Source: Gemmatimonadota bacterium (GTDB lineage: Bacteria; Gemmatimonadota; Gemmatimonadetes; Longimicrobiales; Gaopeijiaceae). From it: a stretch of DNA of 62,807 nucleotides. The translations under genes and the position numbers were made by a program. Positions 19,599 through 28,934 of this stretch are shown piece after piece. The DNA is taken from contig JBBEBG010000040.1 of NCBI GenBank assembly GCA_040882465.1, forward strand, positions 1-62,807. The letters run 5' to 3'. Numbering within the stretch: position 1 is the first letter of the stretch; each line of letters opens with the position of its first letter. The notes beneath the pieces were generated by a model that did no database searches, was not told the DNA's origin, and was given only the letters and a program-made list of their open reading frames with translations.

Positions 19599-19845
19599 GG
19601 GTGGGCCGCGCGTTAGAGGGGATGTGCCTCGGGACGCGCCGCGTCGCTGCGCCCACATCGTTAGAGTGGGAAGGTCGCGTCCGGGTTGTCAACGAATGAA
19701 TTCGTGAACAGGGGTTTGGAGCGACGAGGCGAGTTCGTGGAGAGCTCCCGGAGGCATGATGATCGCGGTGGGTGATTCGCAGACAGGCGGCACCCCCATA
19801 ACGTTCACACGGTCCGAACCGTGGCGCGGGTGGCTCCGCCTCTCG

Positions 19846-21279
19846 CTACATGTCCTGCTCTGCCGTGATTGGAGTACCTCTGGGCGCCGTACCGACCTCT
19901 CGACCTGAAGGAGGCGTCGGTAGGCTTACTCTGAACTCGGTACGCCCCGGCTCCGAACTCACGGCGATCTCCCCTCCGCAGCGGCGCAGAAGTTGGCGGG
20001 CAATCTCCAGCCCGAGGCCCACACCCTGGCCCGGGGGCTTCGTCGTAAAGAAGGGGTCGAAGATGCGTGAGATCAATTCGGGAGCAATGCCATGCCCGTC
20101 GTCGCTCACGCACACGACGACCCGATCCAGCTCCGTTCGGACCGCGACCTCGATCCGCCCGGAGTCGCCGACCGCGTCAATCGCATTCTCGATGAGGTTC
20201 ATCCACACCTGGTTCAGATCACTGGCGACCGCCCGAGCGGGCGGGACCTCGGGCTCGACCTCGAGCGCGATCGTGACCCCCTTCGCCCGAATCCTCGGTT
20301 CCACGATCCGCATCGTGTCCCGAAGTCCGTCCGCTACAACCACCGCCTCCAGCCCCGCCGCCTTGTCCATGTGCGTGAATGCCTTGACGGCGGCCACGAG
20401 GTCGTAGATGCGGACCGTGGCGTCCTCGACATCCTGAGCCGCGAGGCGGATTGCGGAACCGGCCGCGACCCAGCGGAGAGCGGCGTCCAGCGCCTTTGCG
20501 GGCACCAGATGGGCGAGTCGATCCAATCCTTCGATGGTGATGGACGTGTCCACGAGATCTTCGACGTAGCTCGCATCCAGGCCGTGGCGACGGAGCCAGT
20601 CCTCGATCTGACCTTCTCGATCCATACTCAGGGTCGAGGCGGCCGGCTCCCACCACTCCGCGCTCAACTTCTCGAGGGAGGCGATGAGAGCCTCGGACAG
20701 TCCCGCCCGCCAGAGCGCTCGCGAGGCACTTTCCGCGCCGGACAGTCCCGCGCGCAGCAACCGCGCTCCGCGCATCGCGGCCGAGGCTGGATTGTTCAGC
20801 TCATGTGCCAAGCCGGCCGCGAGTTTTCCGAGCGACATCATCTTTTCGTCCTGCAGATCGCTCGAGGTGAGGCGGCGCGCGCGGTCGAGCATCGTGTGGA
20901 CCGTATGGGCGGTGAAGCCGGGGCACCGGGAGACCATCTCGGGGAAATGGCTCTGGTGAATCGAAAGGATTTCAGTCGGCACTTCCGCCAGGACGTCGTT
21001 GCGCACCTCCGTCATTCGCGAGAACGGTAGCAGGCCGGTGACATCCCCGGGGGACCATTCGAACACTCGCCGCGGTCCGACACCACGGTCGACATCTACG
21101 GCGACACGGCCCGTAAGCAAGATGAAGAGGTGTTCGAGCGCATCACCCGGAGCCATGAAGACTCCGGGCTCGTGGACCTTGAGCCGACCGTGCGTCGCGA
21201 GCCACTCCAGCTCCTGGACGGGGACTCCCTCGAGCTGGGGCATGGAGGAGAGACGGTCGACGAGCTCAGGAATTGCCAT
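19846..21279 (-). CDS. Cyclic-nucleotide-domain sensor histidine kinase
   Basis: A 477-residue soluble kinase. Residues about 15-125 form a cNMP-binding (Crp-like) domain with PGDALEHLFILLTGRVAV. The H-box is LAHELNNPASA with phospho-acceptor His159, followed by the ATPase domain with N-box (NLIENAIDAV), G1 (DDGHGI), F-box (FDPFFTTK) and G2 (GVGLGL). No transmembrane segments. No response regulator is adjacent, so it is an orphan. It probably senses a nucleotide or similar small ligand in the cytoplasm. Confidence 0.9.
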   Translation of the reverse strand: MAIPELVDRLSSMPQLEGVPVQELEWLATHGRLKVHEPGVFMAPGDALEHLFILLTGRVAVDVDRGVGPRRVFEWSPGDVTGLLPFSRMTEVRNDVLAEVPTEILSIHQSHFPEMVSRCPGFTAHTVHTMLDRARRLTSSDLQDEKMMSLGKLAAGLAHELNNPASAAMRGARLLRAGLSGAESASRALWRAGLSEALIASLEKLSAEWWEPAASTLSMDREGQIEDWLRRHGLDASYVEDLVDTSITIEGLDRLAHLVPAKALDAALRWVAAGSAIRLAAQDVEDATVRIYDLVAAVKAFTHMDKAAGLEAVVVADGLRDTMRIVEPRIRAKGVTIALEVEPEVPPARAVASDLNQVWMNLIENAIDAVGDSGRIEVAVRTELDRVVVCVSDDGHGIAPELISRIFDPFFTTKPPGQGVGLGLEIARQLLRRCGGEIAVSSEPGRTEFRVSLPTPPSGREVGTAPRGTPITAEQDM

Positions 21280-21611
21280 GATCGCCTCCAGTCTCCAGAT
21301 CCGGTCCCATCGGGCCGATCATCCGGGCGGGCAATCGGCCCGAATGGCGTCGGCAGGGGCAGAACGTCGAGTCGTGAGGAGACGATGTCAACGGCGGCTG
21401 GACACTTCCCGTGCGGGATGCGTAGGCTGACGAAGCCACTGGACACACACTTCACCGGCTGCGCGGACGGTCGTTCCGGAGTTAGCACGAAGCCCCTCAG
21501 GTGGACCTTTGAGGAGGGGCGAGGGGGCGCTCGAGGCCGGGAGGCGTCGTTCCACGCGAGCCCGGCTTTCCCGATTGATAGCGACTTAGCTTCGAGGATT
21601 ACACTACCGCC
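21280..21611. other. Gene-free stretch
   Basis: 332 bp between the kinase start and a HepT-like remnant. I see no supported gene, RNA or strong dyad here; it should contain the kinase promoter. Confidence 0.4.
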
Positions 21612-21815
21612 GTGCGAAACCTCGGACGCGTCTCGGGATTCGATCCGGGAATGGTCGAGGAACTCGCGCAGCTCCCTGGAGTCCGCAACGTCCTCTTGCA
21701 TGAGTATGTGGGGCTGGACTACGACCTGGTGGTTCGCGCGCTGCACCACCTCGATCCGATCCATGATCTTGCGACGGCGGCTGCGGAGCGGCTCCTGAAG
21801 TCTCCCCGGGGTTGA
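21612..21815 (+). pseudogene. HepT-like (DUF86) toxin, C-terminal remnant
   Basis: 67 residues with the C-terminal part of HepT: LPGVRNVLLHEYVGLDYDLVVRALH, which contains the RNase-type R-x4-HEY motif. The family is normally about 110-140 residues; the N-terminal helices are missing, and a stop codon lies in frame 30 bp upstream of the GTG. No MntA-type nucleotidyltransferase lies beside it. Likely a decayed toxin-antitoxin gene. Confidence 0.6.
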
Positions 21816-21919
21816 CCGAAGGCCGATCGCGCCCGATTGTGCCCACCACTTGTCCGGGCCCCGCCGTGCAGCGCGTGCCCCATCCCGATCCAACGAGCAG
21901 GTTCCGCCGGAGAAGCGCC

Positions 21920-22330
21920 ATGTCCGAAGAAAACAAGTCTCTCGTCCGCCGCACCTACGACGCGATCAACCGCAAGGACTTCGACGCGCTGGCGGCAGTG
22001 ATCGCCGACGACGTCATCGAACACGACGAGTTCCCGGGCCTCGAACCGTCGAAGGCCGGAGTTCTCCAGTTCTTCCGAAATCTCCAGGCGGCGTTCTCCG
22101 GAGTTACCATGACCGTGGAGGACCTGATCGCCGAGGGGGACAAGGTCTTCGCCCGCGTGACCCTTTCCGGCACCCACCAGGGAGAATTTCTCGGAATCCC
22201 CGCGACCGGCCGCTCCATTTCCGTCCCGATGGCGGATTTCTTTCGGATCCGTGACGGACAGATGGTCGAGCACTGGGGCGTGGCCGATTCGGGAGTGATG
22301 ATGCAGCAGCTCGGCGTCGGGGAGGGGTGA
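21920..22330 (+). CDS. SnoaL-like ester cyclase family protein
   Basis: 136 residues, one SnoaL/NTF2-like domain: NKSLVRRTYDAINRKDFDALAAVIADDVIEHD, then GVTMTVEDLIAEGDKVFARVTLSGTHQGEFLGIPATGRSI, and MADFFRIRDGQMVEHWGVAD. The conserved HD and HW positions are present. The substrate is unknown for most members. CCGGAGAA precedes the ATG; the same frame is open further upstream but without family similarity. Confidence 0.85.
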   Translation: MSEENKSLVRRTYDAINRKDFDALAAVIADDVIEHDEFPGLEPSKAGVLQFFRNLQAAFSGVTMTVEDLIAEGDKVFARVTLSGTHQGEFLGIPATGRSISVPMADFFRIRDGQMVEHWGVADSGVMMQQLGVGEG

Positions 22331-23028
22331 CGTTCGCGGGGAGCTACTGGCCACCCAACATGCCCACGAAGTGGCCCCAACCCCCAGTCGGCGACTGCGA
22401 ACCCCCAATCATGGCCTTCCAGGTGAGCCTTACCTTCTTCGATCTCCTGAAATGCATCGGCGAGGATCTGAGGGTCGGGCAGCACTATACGAACGGACTC
22501 AGCGACTGCGTGCGCAGTGCGTCCAACCGAGTCCACCGCTTCCTGAATGGCCTTCGCCGTTTCGGCGATTCGACCAAGCGCGCTCCGGAACTGAGGAGAA
22601 TGCTCAAGACGGATGTGCTGGACGTTGAACTCGACGGCGAACTTACGAAGAAGCTCCCGGACCGGGGCCGTCCACTCCTCGATACGCTCCTGCGCCAGCG
22701 TCTTGAAGTCCTCAGATCGCCGGATGCTGGCCGGATCGGCTGACAGGGTGCGAGGGCTCGCGGCCCATGCTCTCGCAACGCGAAGGAGCGTCGGCCTTGG
22801 CAACGAGCGCAACCGGTCCCCGTTCCAGTCCGAGGACACAGCTTGGTGCTCAAGGATCGAAATGACGAACTCAACCGGGGGAAGGTTGATGCGGGCGTGA
22901 ACTGCGGCACCGTCTCTGACGCTCAGGGGCCGTAGGGCGATCCGAATGTCCTCTGAGACGTCAATCTCGATTGGTTCGATGACTCGTTGCCCGAGGTCCT
23001 CCGATGTCAGGCATGGCCGGCTGAATTT
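22331..23028 (-). pseudogene. Hypothetical protein, truncated at the 3' end and lacking a clear start
   Basis: The minus frame is open from 23028 and reads like a real protein: IEPIEIDVSEDIRIALRPLSV, PPVEFVISILEHQAVSSDW, then a helical domain (AKAIQEAVDSVGRTAHAV, QILADAFQEIEEGKAHLEGHDWGFAVADWG). No ATG is in frame upstream of a GTG at 22839; an ATG at 23032 is off by one frame. Beyond about 22331 the frame runs antisense through the SnoaL gene, so the true C-terminus appears lost. I do not recognise the family. Confidence 0.5.
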
Positions 23029-23102
23029 TCATCCCGAATCTATCCAGAGTGAGAAGACGAAAAGCCCTGAAAATGGCCTAAGCATGCTGAGTCGGGATAC
23101 CG

Positions 23103-23147
23103 TTGACATTCAATCATCATGATGGTATGATTATGCCATCATGATGA
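23103..23147 (+). promoter_or_regulatory. vapBC promoter and palindromic operator
   Basis: TTGACA at 23103-23108 and TATGAT at 23126-23131 are 17 bp apart, a near-consensus sigma-70 promoter. A perfect 12-bp inverted repeat (23114-23125 with 23136-23147) is centred on the -10 box and reaches the start codon, so antitoxin binding would block transcription. The expected start of transcription is within a few bases of the ATG, so the mRNA is probably leaderless. Confidence 0.85.
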
Positions 23148-23392
23148 GATCACAGGTACAATTCACCGAAGACCAGCACCGGGCGCTCAAGCGATGGGCC
23201 GACCATCTGGGGATTTCCATTTCGGAGGCCGTGCGTCGCTGCGTGGCGGAGCGTCTGGCCCGGGAGGATGCGGCCCCCACCCGAGCGGATCGGGTCAGAG
23301 AAGCGGAGACAGTGATCGGCAAGTACGCGTCCGGGCGGTCGGACGTGGCCGAGCGGCACGATGACTACCTCCCGGACGCCTTCCACGAATGA
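23141..23392 (+). CDS. vapB: VapB-type antitoxin (ribbon-helix-helix)
   Basis: 83 residues. The N-terminus is a ribbon-helix-helix DNA-binding domain (VQFTEDQHRALKRWADHLGISISEAVRRCVAERLA); the C-terminal tail (SDVAERHDDYLPDAFHE) should wrap around the toxin. The gene overlaps vapC by 4 bp (ATGA). Two adjacent ATGs (23141 and 23144) could serve as start; there is no room for a ribosome-binding site if transcription starts where predicted. Confidence 0.88.
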   Translation: MMRSQVQFTEDQHRALKRWADHLGISISEAVRRCVAERLAREDAAPTRADRVREAETVIGKYASGRSDVAERHDDYLPDAFHE

Positions 23393-23811
23393 GTGTCTTC
23401 GTGGACACGTCGGCCCTGTATGCGCTCTTCGACCGGGACGATCGCCGCCATGGGGAGGCCGCGGAGGTCTGGAGCCACCTGGTCGCCCACTACCGTCCGC
23501 TTATCACGAGTAATTACGTCCTTGTGGAAACGACCGCTCTTCTCCAGCGCCGAATCGGCCTCCCCGCCGTCCACGACCTAGAAGACCACATCCTCCCCTT
23601 TCTGACCGTGCGTTGGATCACCGAACCCCTGCACCGGCGCGCCCTCGTCCGGCTCCGGAAGGAGGATCGCCGTGAGGTGAGCCTAGTGGACTACAGCTCC
23701 TTCGAATTGATGGAGTCCGAGGCCGTGGGAGAGGCCTTCGCCTTGGACGAGGACTTCGCATCCGCGGGATTCCGACTCCTACCCTCTGGGCGGAGCGACG
23801 CAGCTCCCTGA
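23389..23811 (+). CDS. vapC: VapC-type toxin, PIN-domain ribonuclease
   Basis: 140 residues with the PIN acidic residues in place: Asp6 (FVDTSALYAL), Glu47 (NYVLVETTALL), Asp101 (SLVDYSSFELM) and an acidic pair near 120 (ALDEDFASAGF). Members cut tRNA, rRNA or other RNAs and are held inactive by the antitoxin encoded immediately upstream. The catalytic set looks complete. Confidence 0.9.
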   Translation: MSVFVDTSALYALFDRDDRRHGEAAEVWSHLVAHYRPLITSNYVLVETTALLQRRIGLPAVHDLEDHILPFLTVRWITEPLHRRALVRLRKEDRREVSLVDYSSFELMESEAVGEAFALDEDFASAGFRLLPSGRSDAAP

Positions 23812-24037
23812 CAGGACACGGGGGGTGGGGTGCAATGTCTTCGACCGAAGGGGCGCCCGGATTGGCCAAACACCCTGGTGCGCCGTAACCTTTCAGATTG
23901 CGGACGCCCGGGCGGGCCGCTTTCCGCCCGCTTCCTCCCTCGACGGGTCGGGATTCTGAGAAGCCACCGCGGCGCCGTCTTCGTCGCCCGAGCTCTCGGG
24001 AATTCAGGGGACGAACTCCTCGAAGAGATCTGACCCC

Positions 24038-26839
24038 ATGCGCCTCTCCTGGAACGAGATCCGCGCCCACGCCGCCGCCTTCGCCCAGGAGTGGGCGGGA
24101 GAGGGGTATGAGAAGGGGCAGACCCAACTCTTCTACCGGGACCTCTTCGAGGTCTTCGGGATGCCGATCCGCCGGGTGGCCTCCTTCGAGGAGCCGGTCA
24201 GGCGGTTGGGTGAGAAGCGGGGGTACATTGACCTCTTCTGGAGGGGGGTCCTCCTCGTCGAGCAGAAGAGCGCTGGGCGCGACCTGAAGACCGCGAAGGT
24301 GCAGGCCCTCGATTACTTCCCCGGGCTGAAGGATGCCGACCTCCCGCGCTACCTCCTCCTCAGCGACTTCCAAAGTTTCGAGCTGTACGACCTCGAGGAG
24401 GACGAGTCCGCGACCTTCCTGCTTGCCGATCTTCCCGCCCATGTAGAGAAGTTCGGCTTCATCCTCGGCGTTCAGAAGCGAACCTTCAGGGACCAGGACC
24501 CGGTCAACATCGCCGCCTCGGAGAGCGTCGGCCGGCTCCACGACGCCCTCGAAGAGGTGGGGTACGCCGGGCACGACCTCGAGCGCTTCCTCGTCCGGAT
24601 CGTCTTCTGCCTCTTCGCCGACGACACCGGGATCTTCGAACCCCGGGGCGCCTTCCACGACCTGATCGAGACCCGTACCGCCGAGGATGGGTCGGACCTC
24701 GGACTCTGGCTGAGCCAGCTCTTCCAGATCTTGGATACGCCCCCTGAGGCGAGGTCGAAGATCCTCGACGAAGAGCTAGCCCGCTTCCCCTACGTCAACG
24801 GTGAACTTTTCGCGGGTCCGCTCCGGATCCCCTCCTTCAACGCCGAGATGCGCGGGATCCTCCTCGACGCGGGGGCCTTCGACTGGTCGAAGATCTCTCC
24901 GGCGATCTTCGGCTCCCTCTTCCAGTCGGTGATGGAACCGAGGGAGCGCCGGGCGCAGGGGGCGCATTACACCACCGAGAAGAACATCTTGAAGGTGATC
25001 GAACCCCTCTTCCTCGACGATCTCCGCGCCGAGTTCGCGCGGCTGAAGGGGCGAAGGGACACCGGGCGGCGAATGGCGCTGAAGGCCTTTCACGCGCGGC
25101 TCGCCGATCTGACCTTCTTCGATCCGGCGTGCGGTTGCGGCAACTTCCTCATCATCGCGTATCGCGAGCTCAGGGCGCTGGAGATCGAGCTGCTCCGGGA
25201 ACTCCAGGCCTATGAGGGAGAGGCGCAGATGGACCTCCACGCCTCGGACCTCTCCCTCCTCGATGTGGACCAGTTCTACGGGATCGAGATCGGAGAGTTT
25301 CCGGCGCGGATCGCGGAGACCGCCCTCTGGATGATGGACCACATCATGAACAACCGCCTGAGCCTCGAGTTCGGGCAGACGTACGCGCGAATCCCCCTCC
25401 GGAGCGCGCCGCACATCCGGCACGCCGACGCCCTGGAGGTGGAGTGGGAGGCGGTCCTCCCGGCCGCCGAGTGCGACTACCTCCTCGGAAATCCTCCCTT
25501 CGTGGGGGCGAAGTTCCAGAGCCCAGCGCAGCGGGCGCAGGTCCGGCGGATCGCGGGACTCGGAGGAACGGGGGGGACGCTCGACTATGTCGCAGCCTGG
25601 TACATTCGGGGGGGTGCCTACGCCCGGAAGGGGGGTGCGCGGATCGGCTTCGTCTCAACGAACTCGCTTACGCAGGGGGAGCAGGTGGCGCAGCTCTGGC
25701 CGATCCTCTTCGAGCGGTTCGAGCTGGAGATCACCTTCGCACACCGAACCTTTGCCTGGGGGTCCGATGCCCGCGGGAGGGCGCATGTCCATGTAGTCAT
25801 CCTCGGGCTCGGGCGCGCGGAAGACGCGCCGGTCCAGCGCCGACTCTTCTCCTACGACGACGTGAACGGGGATCCTCACGAGAGCGTACACGCGGGGCTG
25901 ACCGCGTACTTGACGGACACGGCGGGGCTTCGGAACCCGCACCTTGTCGTGCGGGAGGAGAGCCGGCCGATCAATGGGATGCCGCGGTTGCTTACGGGAA
26001 CGCAGCCGATCGACGAGGGTCAGTACATCTTCACCGATGAGGAACGGGAGGCCTTCCTCGAAGTGGAGCCGGAGGCCACACCGTGGCTGCGCCCCTTCCT
26101 GGGGGCGAAGGAGCTCCTGCACGGGGAGCGGCGTTGGATCGTCCACCCGGACAGCATCCCTCGGGAGGTCCTGCGAACCCTGCCCCGGGTGCGTGAGCGG
26201 ATGGCCCGCGTTCGGGAATACCGACGGCGGAGTCGGCGTTCCTCTACGCTCGGGCTCGCGGATTCGCCCGGGTCGTTTCAGGTCACGGTGATTCCGAAAG
26301 GGCCCTTCATGGTGATACCCGAAGTGAGTTCCGAGCGCCGCGAGTACGCGCCGATCGGATGGTTGGAGCCGCCCACGATCCCGAGCAACCTTCTCCGAGT
26401 CCTCATCGACGCCCGCCTCTGGCACTTCGGCCTCCTGACCTCCCGGATGCACATGGCCTGGCTGCGGATGGTGACCGGGAGGATGAAGAGCGACTATCGC
26501 TACTCCGTGGGCGTCGTCTACAACACCTTCCCCCTTCCTCCGGGCGGGGGAGCGGCGCTCGAAGGGATCGAGCCGCTCGCGCAGGAAGTGCTCGACGCGC
26601 GCCTCGCCCACCCGGGCGCGACGCTTGCCGACCTCTACGATCCGGACACGATGCCCGCCAACCTGCGGAAGGCGCACCGGGTGCTGGATCGCGCGGAGGA
26701 CCGCCTCTACCGGAAGAAGGCCTTCGACTCGGACCGGGAGCGGGTGGAGCACCTCTTCGCCCTCTACGAGGCCATGACGAACCCATTACAGACCATGAAG
26801 CCGGCCAACCAACCGCGAGCCCGATCCAGGCGCGGGTAG
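24038..26839 (+). CDS. MmeI-like (Type IIL) restriction-modification enzyme
   Basis: A 933-residue single-chain protein, close to MmeI length (919). The N-terminal nuclease motif is Asp65-x9-Glu75-x-Lys77 (DLFWRGVLLVEQKSAG), the same spacing as D70/E80/K82 in MmeI. A helical linker follows; the adenine methyltransferase has motif I DPACGCGNFL (362-371) and motif IV NPPF (485-488). The C-terminal part (about 620-850) fits the target recognition domain. Such enzymes cut and methylate with one protein, so no separate methylase is needed; none is present. It lies between a VapBC pair and an IS remnant. Confidence 0.88.
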   Translation: MRLSWNEIRAHAAAFAQEWAGEGYEKGQTQLFYRDLFEVFGMPIRRVASFEEPVRRLGEKRGYIDLFWRGVLLVEQKSAGRDLKTAKVQALDYFPGLKDADLPRYLLLSDFQSFELYDLEEDESATFLLADLPAHVEKFGFILGVQKRTFRDQDPVNIAASESVGRLHDALEEVGYAGHDLERFLVRIVFCLFADDTGIFEPRGAFHDLIETRTAEDGSDLGLWLSQLFQILDTPPEARSKILDEELARFPYVNGELFAGPLRIPSFNAEMRGILLDAGAFDWSKISPAIFGSLFQSVMEPRERRAQGAHYTTEKNILKVIEPLFLDDLRAEFARLKGRRDTGRRMALKAFHARLADLTFFDPACGCGNFLIIAYRELRALEIELLRELQAYEGEAQMDLHASDLSLLDVDQFYGIEIGEFPARIAETALWMMDHIMNNRLSLEFGQTYARIPLRSAPHIRHADALEVEWEAVLPAAECDYLLGNPPFVGAKFQSPAQRAQVRRIAGLGGTGGTLDYVAAWYIRGGAYARKGGARIGFVSTNSLTQGEQVAQLWPILFERFELEITFAHRTFAWGSDARGRAHVHVVILGLGRAEDAPVQRRLFSYDDVNGDPHESVHAGLTAYLTDTAGLRNPHLVVREESRPINGMPRLLTGTQPIDEGQYIFTDEEREAFLEVEPEATPWLRPFLGAKELLHGERRWIVHPDSIPREVLRTLPRVRERMARVREYRRRSRRSSTLGLADSPGSFQVTVIPKGPFMVIPEVSSERREYAPIGWLEPPTIPSNLLRVLIDARLWHFGLLTSRMHMAWLRMVTGRMKSDYRYSVGVVYNTFPLPPGGGAALEGIEPLAQEVLDARLAHPGATLADLYDPDTMPANLRKAHRVLDRAEDRLYRKKAFDSDRERVEHLFALYEAMTNPLQTMKPANQPRARSRRG

Positions 26840-26879
26840 GCCACCGGTGCTCGACGGGACCGCCTCGCTCGCGTCACCG

Positions 26880-27530
26880 GAGGCTCCCCTGATCTACCGC
26901 CTCCCCACGCCCGACCCGGACGGGCGCACCGCGATCCGGCTCACTCCGATGGAGCTTCTCGATCGACTCGCCCGCCTCGTTCCGCCCAGGACCAACGCTT
27001 CGCGTCGGTGCCCTCCACCGCCACCGCTACCACGGGGCCGTCGCACCGAACGCCCGCCTCCGGAGCGCTGTCGTGGCCTCTGGGAGACCGGTCCTCGAGG
27101 AAGTCCCCACACCGGCGGATTCGCCGGCGGATACGCTCGTCGCCCCCGACGGAGCGCGGGTCGGGCCCCTTCCGGAGCCTCGGCCGAGTCCACCCGGCCG
27201 CATCTCCTGGGCGCGCCTCCTCGCCCGCGGGCACCGACGCGAAGCGTTGGTCGCGAGGTCCTTCCCCTCCTCTGTCCCGTCTGCCAGGGGGAGATGCGGG
27301 TCATTGCCTTCCTCACCGACCCTCCCGTGGTCCAGGACATCCTCCGCCACCTCGGGATCCCGGTCCGCCCTCCGCCCCTCACTCCCGCCCGCGCTCCCCC
27401 TCAGGCCGAATTCGAGTTCGACCAGACTCCGGCCCTCGATCCCACCCTCGCGGACCCCGGGCCCGAGCTCGACTTCGATCAATCCCTCCCCAACGAGTGG
27501 GAGCTGATCCCGCGAGACCAACCGCTCCAG
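26880..27530 (+). mobile_element. IS91-like transposase, C-terminal remnant with frameshifts
   Basis: Three frames together give the C-terminus of a Y1/Y2-type transposase: LIYRLPTPDPDGRTAIRLTPMELLDRLARLVPP (26889-26990), then in another frame SHRTPASGALS/VVASGRPVLEEV, then REVLPLLCPVCQGEMRVIAFLTDPPVVQDILRHLG (about 27260-27360) with the CPxC zinc pair, and a tail of the FDQSLPNEW type. The catalytic tyrosine region is absent. Ends of the element are not evident. Confidence 0.72.
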
Positions 27531-27731
27531 CCCCCGTCCTTTCTTCGCCTCGGCCGCGAATTGAGTGATTGGATTTCCTTCTATGGGGCAGTCGGTCAGC
27601 TACACGGTGGGGGGGAACTGAGCTATCGGGAGGGACACGAAGGGGTGAGGAACCGATCAGGAGAAGGAGGATCAGAACCCGTCCGGTCTCGAGTGCTCAC
27701 GGCCGGGGGCTCGTGCATGCCTCGACCCGCG

Positions 27732-27971
27732 TCAGGATCCTTCAGGCGCCTGTTGGTCAGTTGGCGTCGCGATCGAGGCTGGAGGAGCTCCGCCGCCCGC
27801 GCGCCCTTGCCTTCCGGCCTCGACGAGACGGGCGCTCGCCTCCGACAGCGCTTCGAGCGCTTGCAAGCGTTCCCGGACGGTGAGGCGGAGCGCCCGCCGA
27901 AGCTGCGCTCGTCGGCTCCCCTCCCAGGTCGCCATGACCCAGTCGTGGTCCCGCCCCTCGTTACCGGCCAC
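27732..27971 (-). CDS. Small partner protein of nucleotidyltransferase (pair 1)
   Basis: 79 residues, helical: RRAQLRRALRLTVRERLQALEALSEASARLVEAG. I chose the GTG at 27971 because GGAGGA lies 8 nt upstream inside the end of the nucleotidyltransferase gene, which it overlaps by 11 bp. Small proteins of this look often follow DUF6036-type nucleotidyltransferases. Function unknown; it may be the other half of a toxin-antitoxin-like pair. Confidence 0.6.
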   Translation of the reverse strand: MAGNEGRDHDWVMATWEGSRRAQLRRALRLTVRERLQALEALSEASARLVEAGRQGRAGGGAPPASIATPTDQQAPEGS

Positions 27972-28473
27972 CTTCGATCTCCTCCGCAAGCGCCCGCAGG
28001 TGCTCGACGTCGTCCAGATCCCTGGGCCTCGAAGCGGCCTCTTTCATCGCGATCAGAGCTGCCAATCGGACGAATCGGACGCGGAGGCCGGGCGCCACCT
28101 CCGCCACGAGCGCCCCCTCGTACTCGCGGGGAAAGTCGAAGGGTTCGGTCGCGAACAAGTCCACCGTCAAGCCGGGATGACCTTCGCTCACCAGTGAGAA
28201 CACCTGGAGATTTCGCGTCTCGATCCAGTCTCGCCGGACATCGGGATCCGCGAACTCCTCCGCCCGAACCGGAAGGAGAGGACCGTATCCGAGATCCTCG
28301 AGCGCCTGGAGCGCCGCGCGAACATTGCCTGAGTCGAGCTGGAGAACAAGGTCGAGGTCGTGGGTGAGGCGCTGATATCCGTGCACGTTCACCGCGACTC
28401 CTCCAGCGACGAGATAACGCACCCCACGGGCGTTGAGCGCCCGAAAGACCGCCTCGAGGGTGGCCAGCGTCAT
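27961..28473 (-). CDS. Nucleotidyltransferase-fold protein (DUF6036/AbiEii-like, pair 1)
   Basis: 170 residues. The N-terminus has the minimal nucleotidyltransferase core: YLVAGGVAVNVHGYQRLTHDLDLVLQL (G-G then D-x-D), with a third acidic residue at GLTVDLFA. The C-terminal helix SRPRDLDDVEHLRALAEE is typical of this group. Members are often half of toxin-antitoxin or abortive-infection pairs. Confidence 0.8.
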   Translation of the reverse strand: MTLATLEAVFRALNARGVRYLVAGGVAVNVHGYQRLTHDLDLVLQLDSGNVRAALQALEDLGYGPLLPVRAEEFADPDVRRDWIETRNLQVFSLVSEGHPGLTVDLFATEPFDFPREYEGALVAEVAPGLRVRFVRLAALIAMKEAASRPRDLDDVEHLRALAEEIEGGR

Positions 28474-28930
28474 GGTGCTCAGCCTTCGACGAACGGAGAA
28501 CGCGGCATCCTTTCCGGGATGACCCTACCGCGAAGCCGGAGGTCGCACAACTCTCCCATGAGCCCGTCCCCTCGAGTCCTGACGCCTCCGGTAATCCCGC
28601 GGCGGAGCGCGGGGTCGTGGCGGAGTGCGAGCGCGGACCCGCTCGGGCTTCCACGAGGGGCCCAAGCGGTTCGCGGTCCCGCGGTTACACTACTTTCGGT
28701 AGGAGATCCAATACGTGTCGGGGAGTGAGTTATCGCTGAGCTGACCCCCGAAGTTGGCGCAGCTGGACCCACGAAAAGCGAGCGAGCTAGAGTGAGGCCG
28801 ACCAGTTCCCGCGGGATCACTGGGACGCCTGACCTCTTGCCTCCTCGGAGCTCCGCTCCGCGTCTTCGGCACCCTCGCCCCCCTTCCCATCCTCTCAGCT
28901 CATCCAGACATCGGACCACGGACCACTCGT
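28474..28930. other. Gene-free stretch between nucleotidyltransferase and IS110 remnant
   Basis: Open frames cross this region but none reads like a protein. It is probably debris around the IS110 fragment. I see no RNA gene or strong repeat. Confidence 0.4.
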
Positions 28931-28934
28931 CCTT

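Noticed and set aside
24038-26839. BREX or DISARM methyltransferase
   Set aside because: No pglZ, brxC, helicase or other partner genes are nearby, and the N-terminal D-x9-E-x-K nuclease motif fits MmeI-type enzymes.
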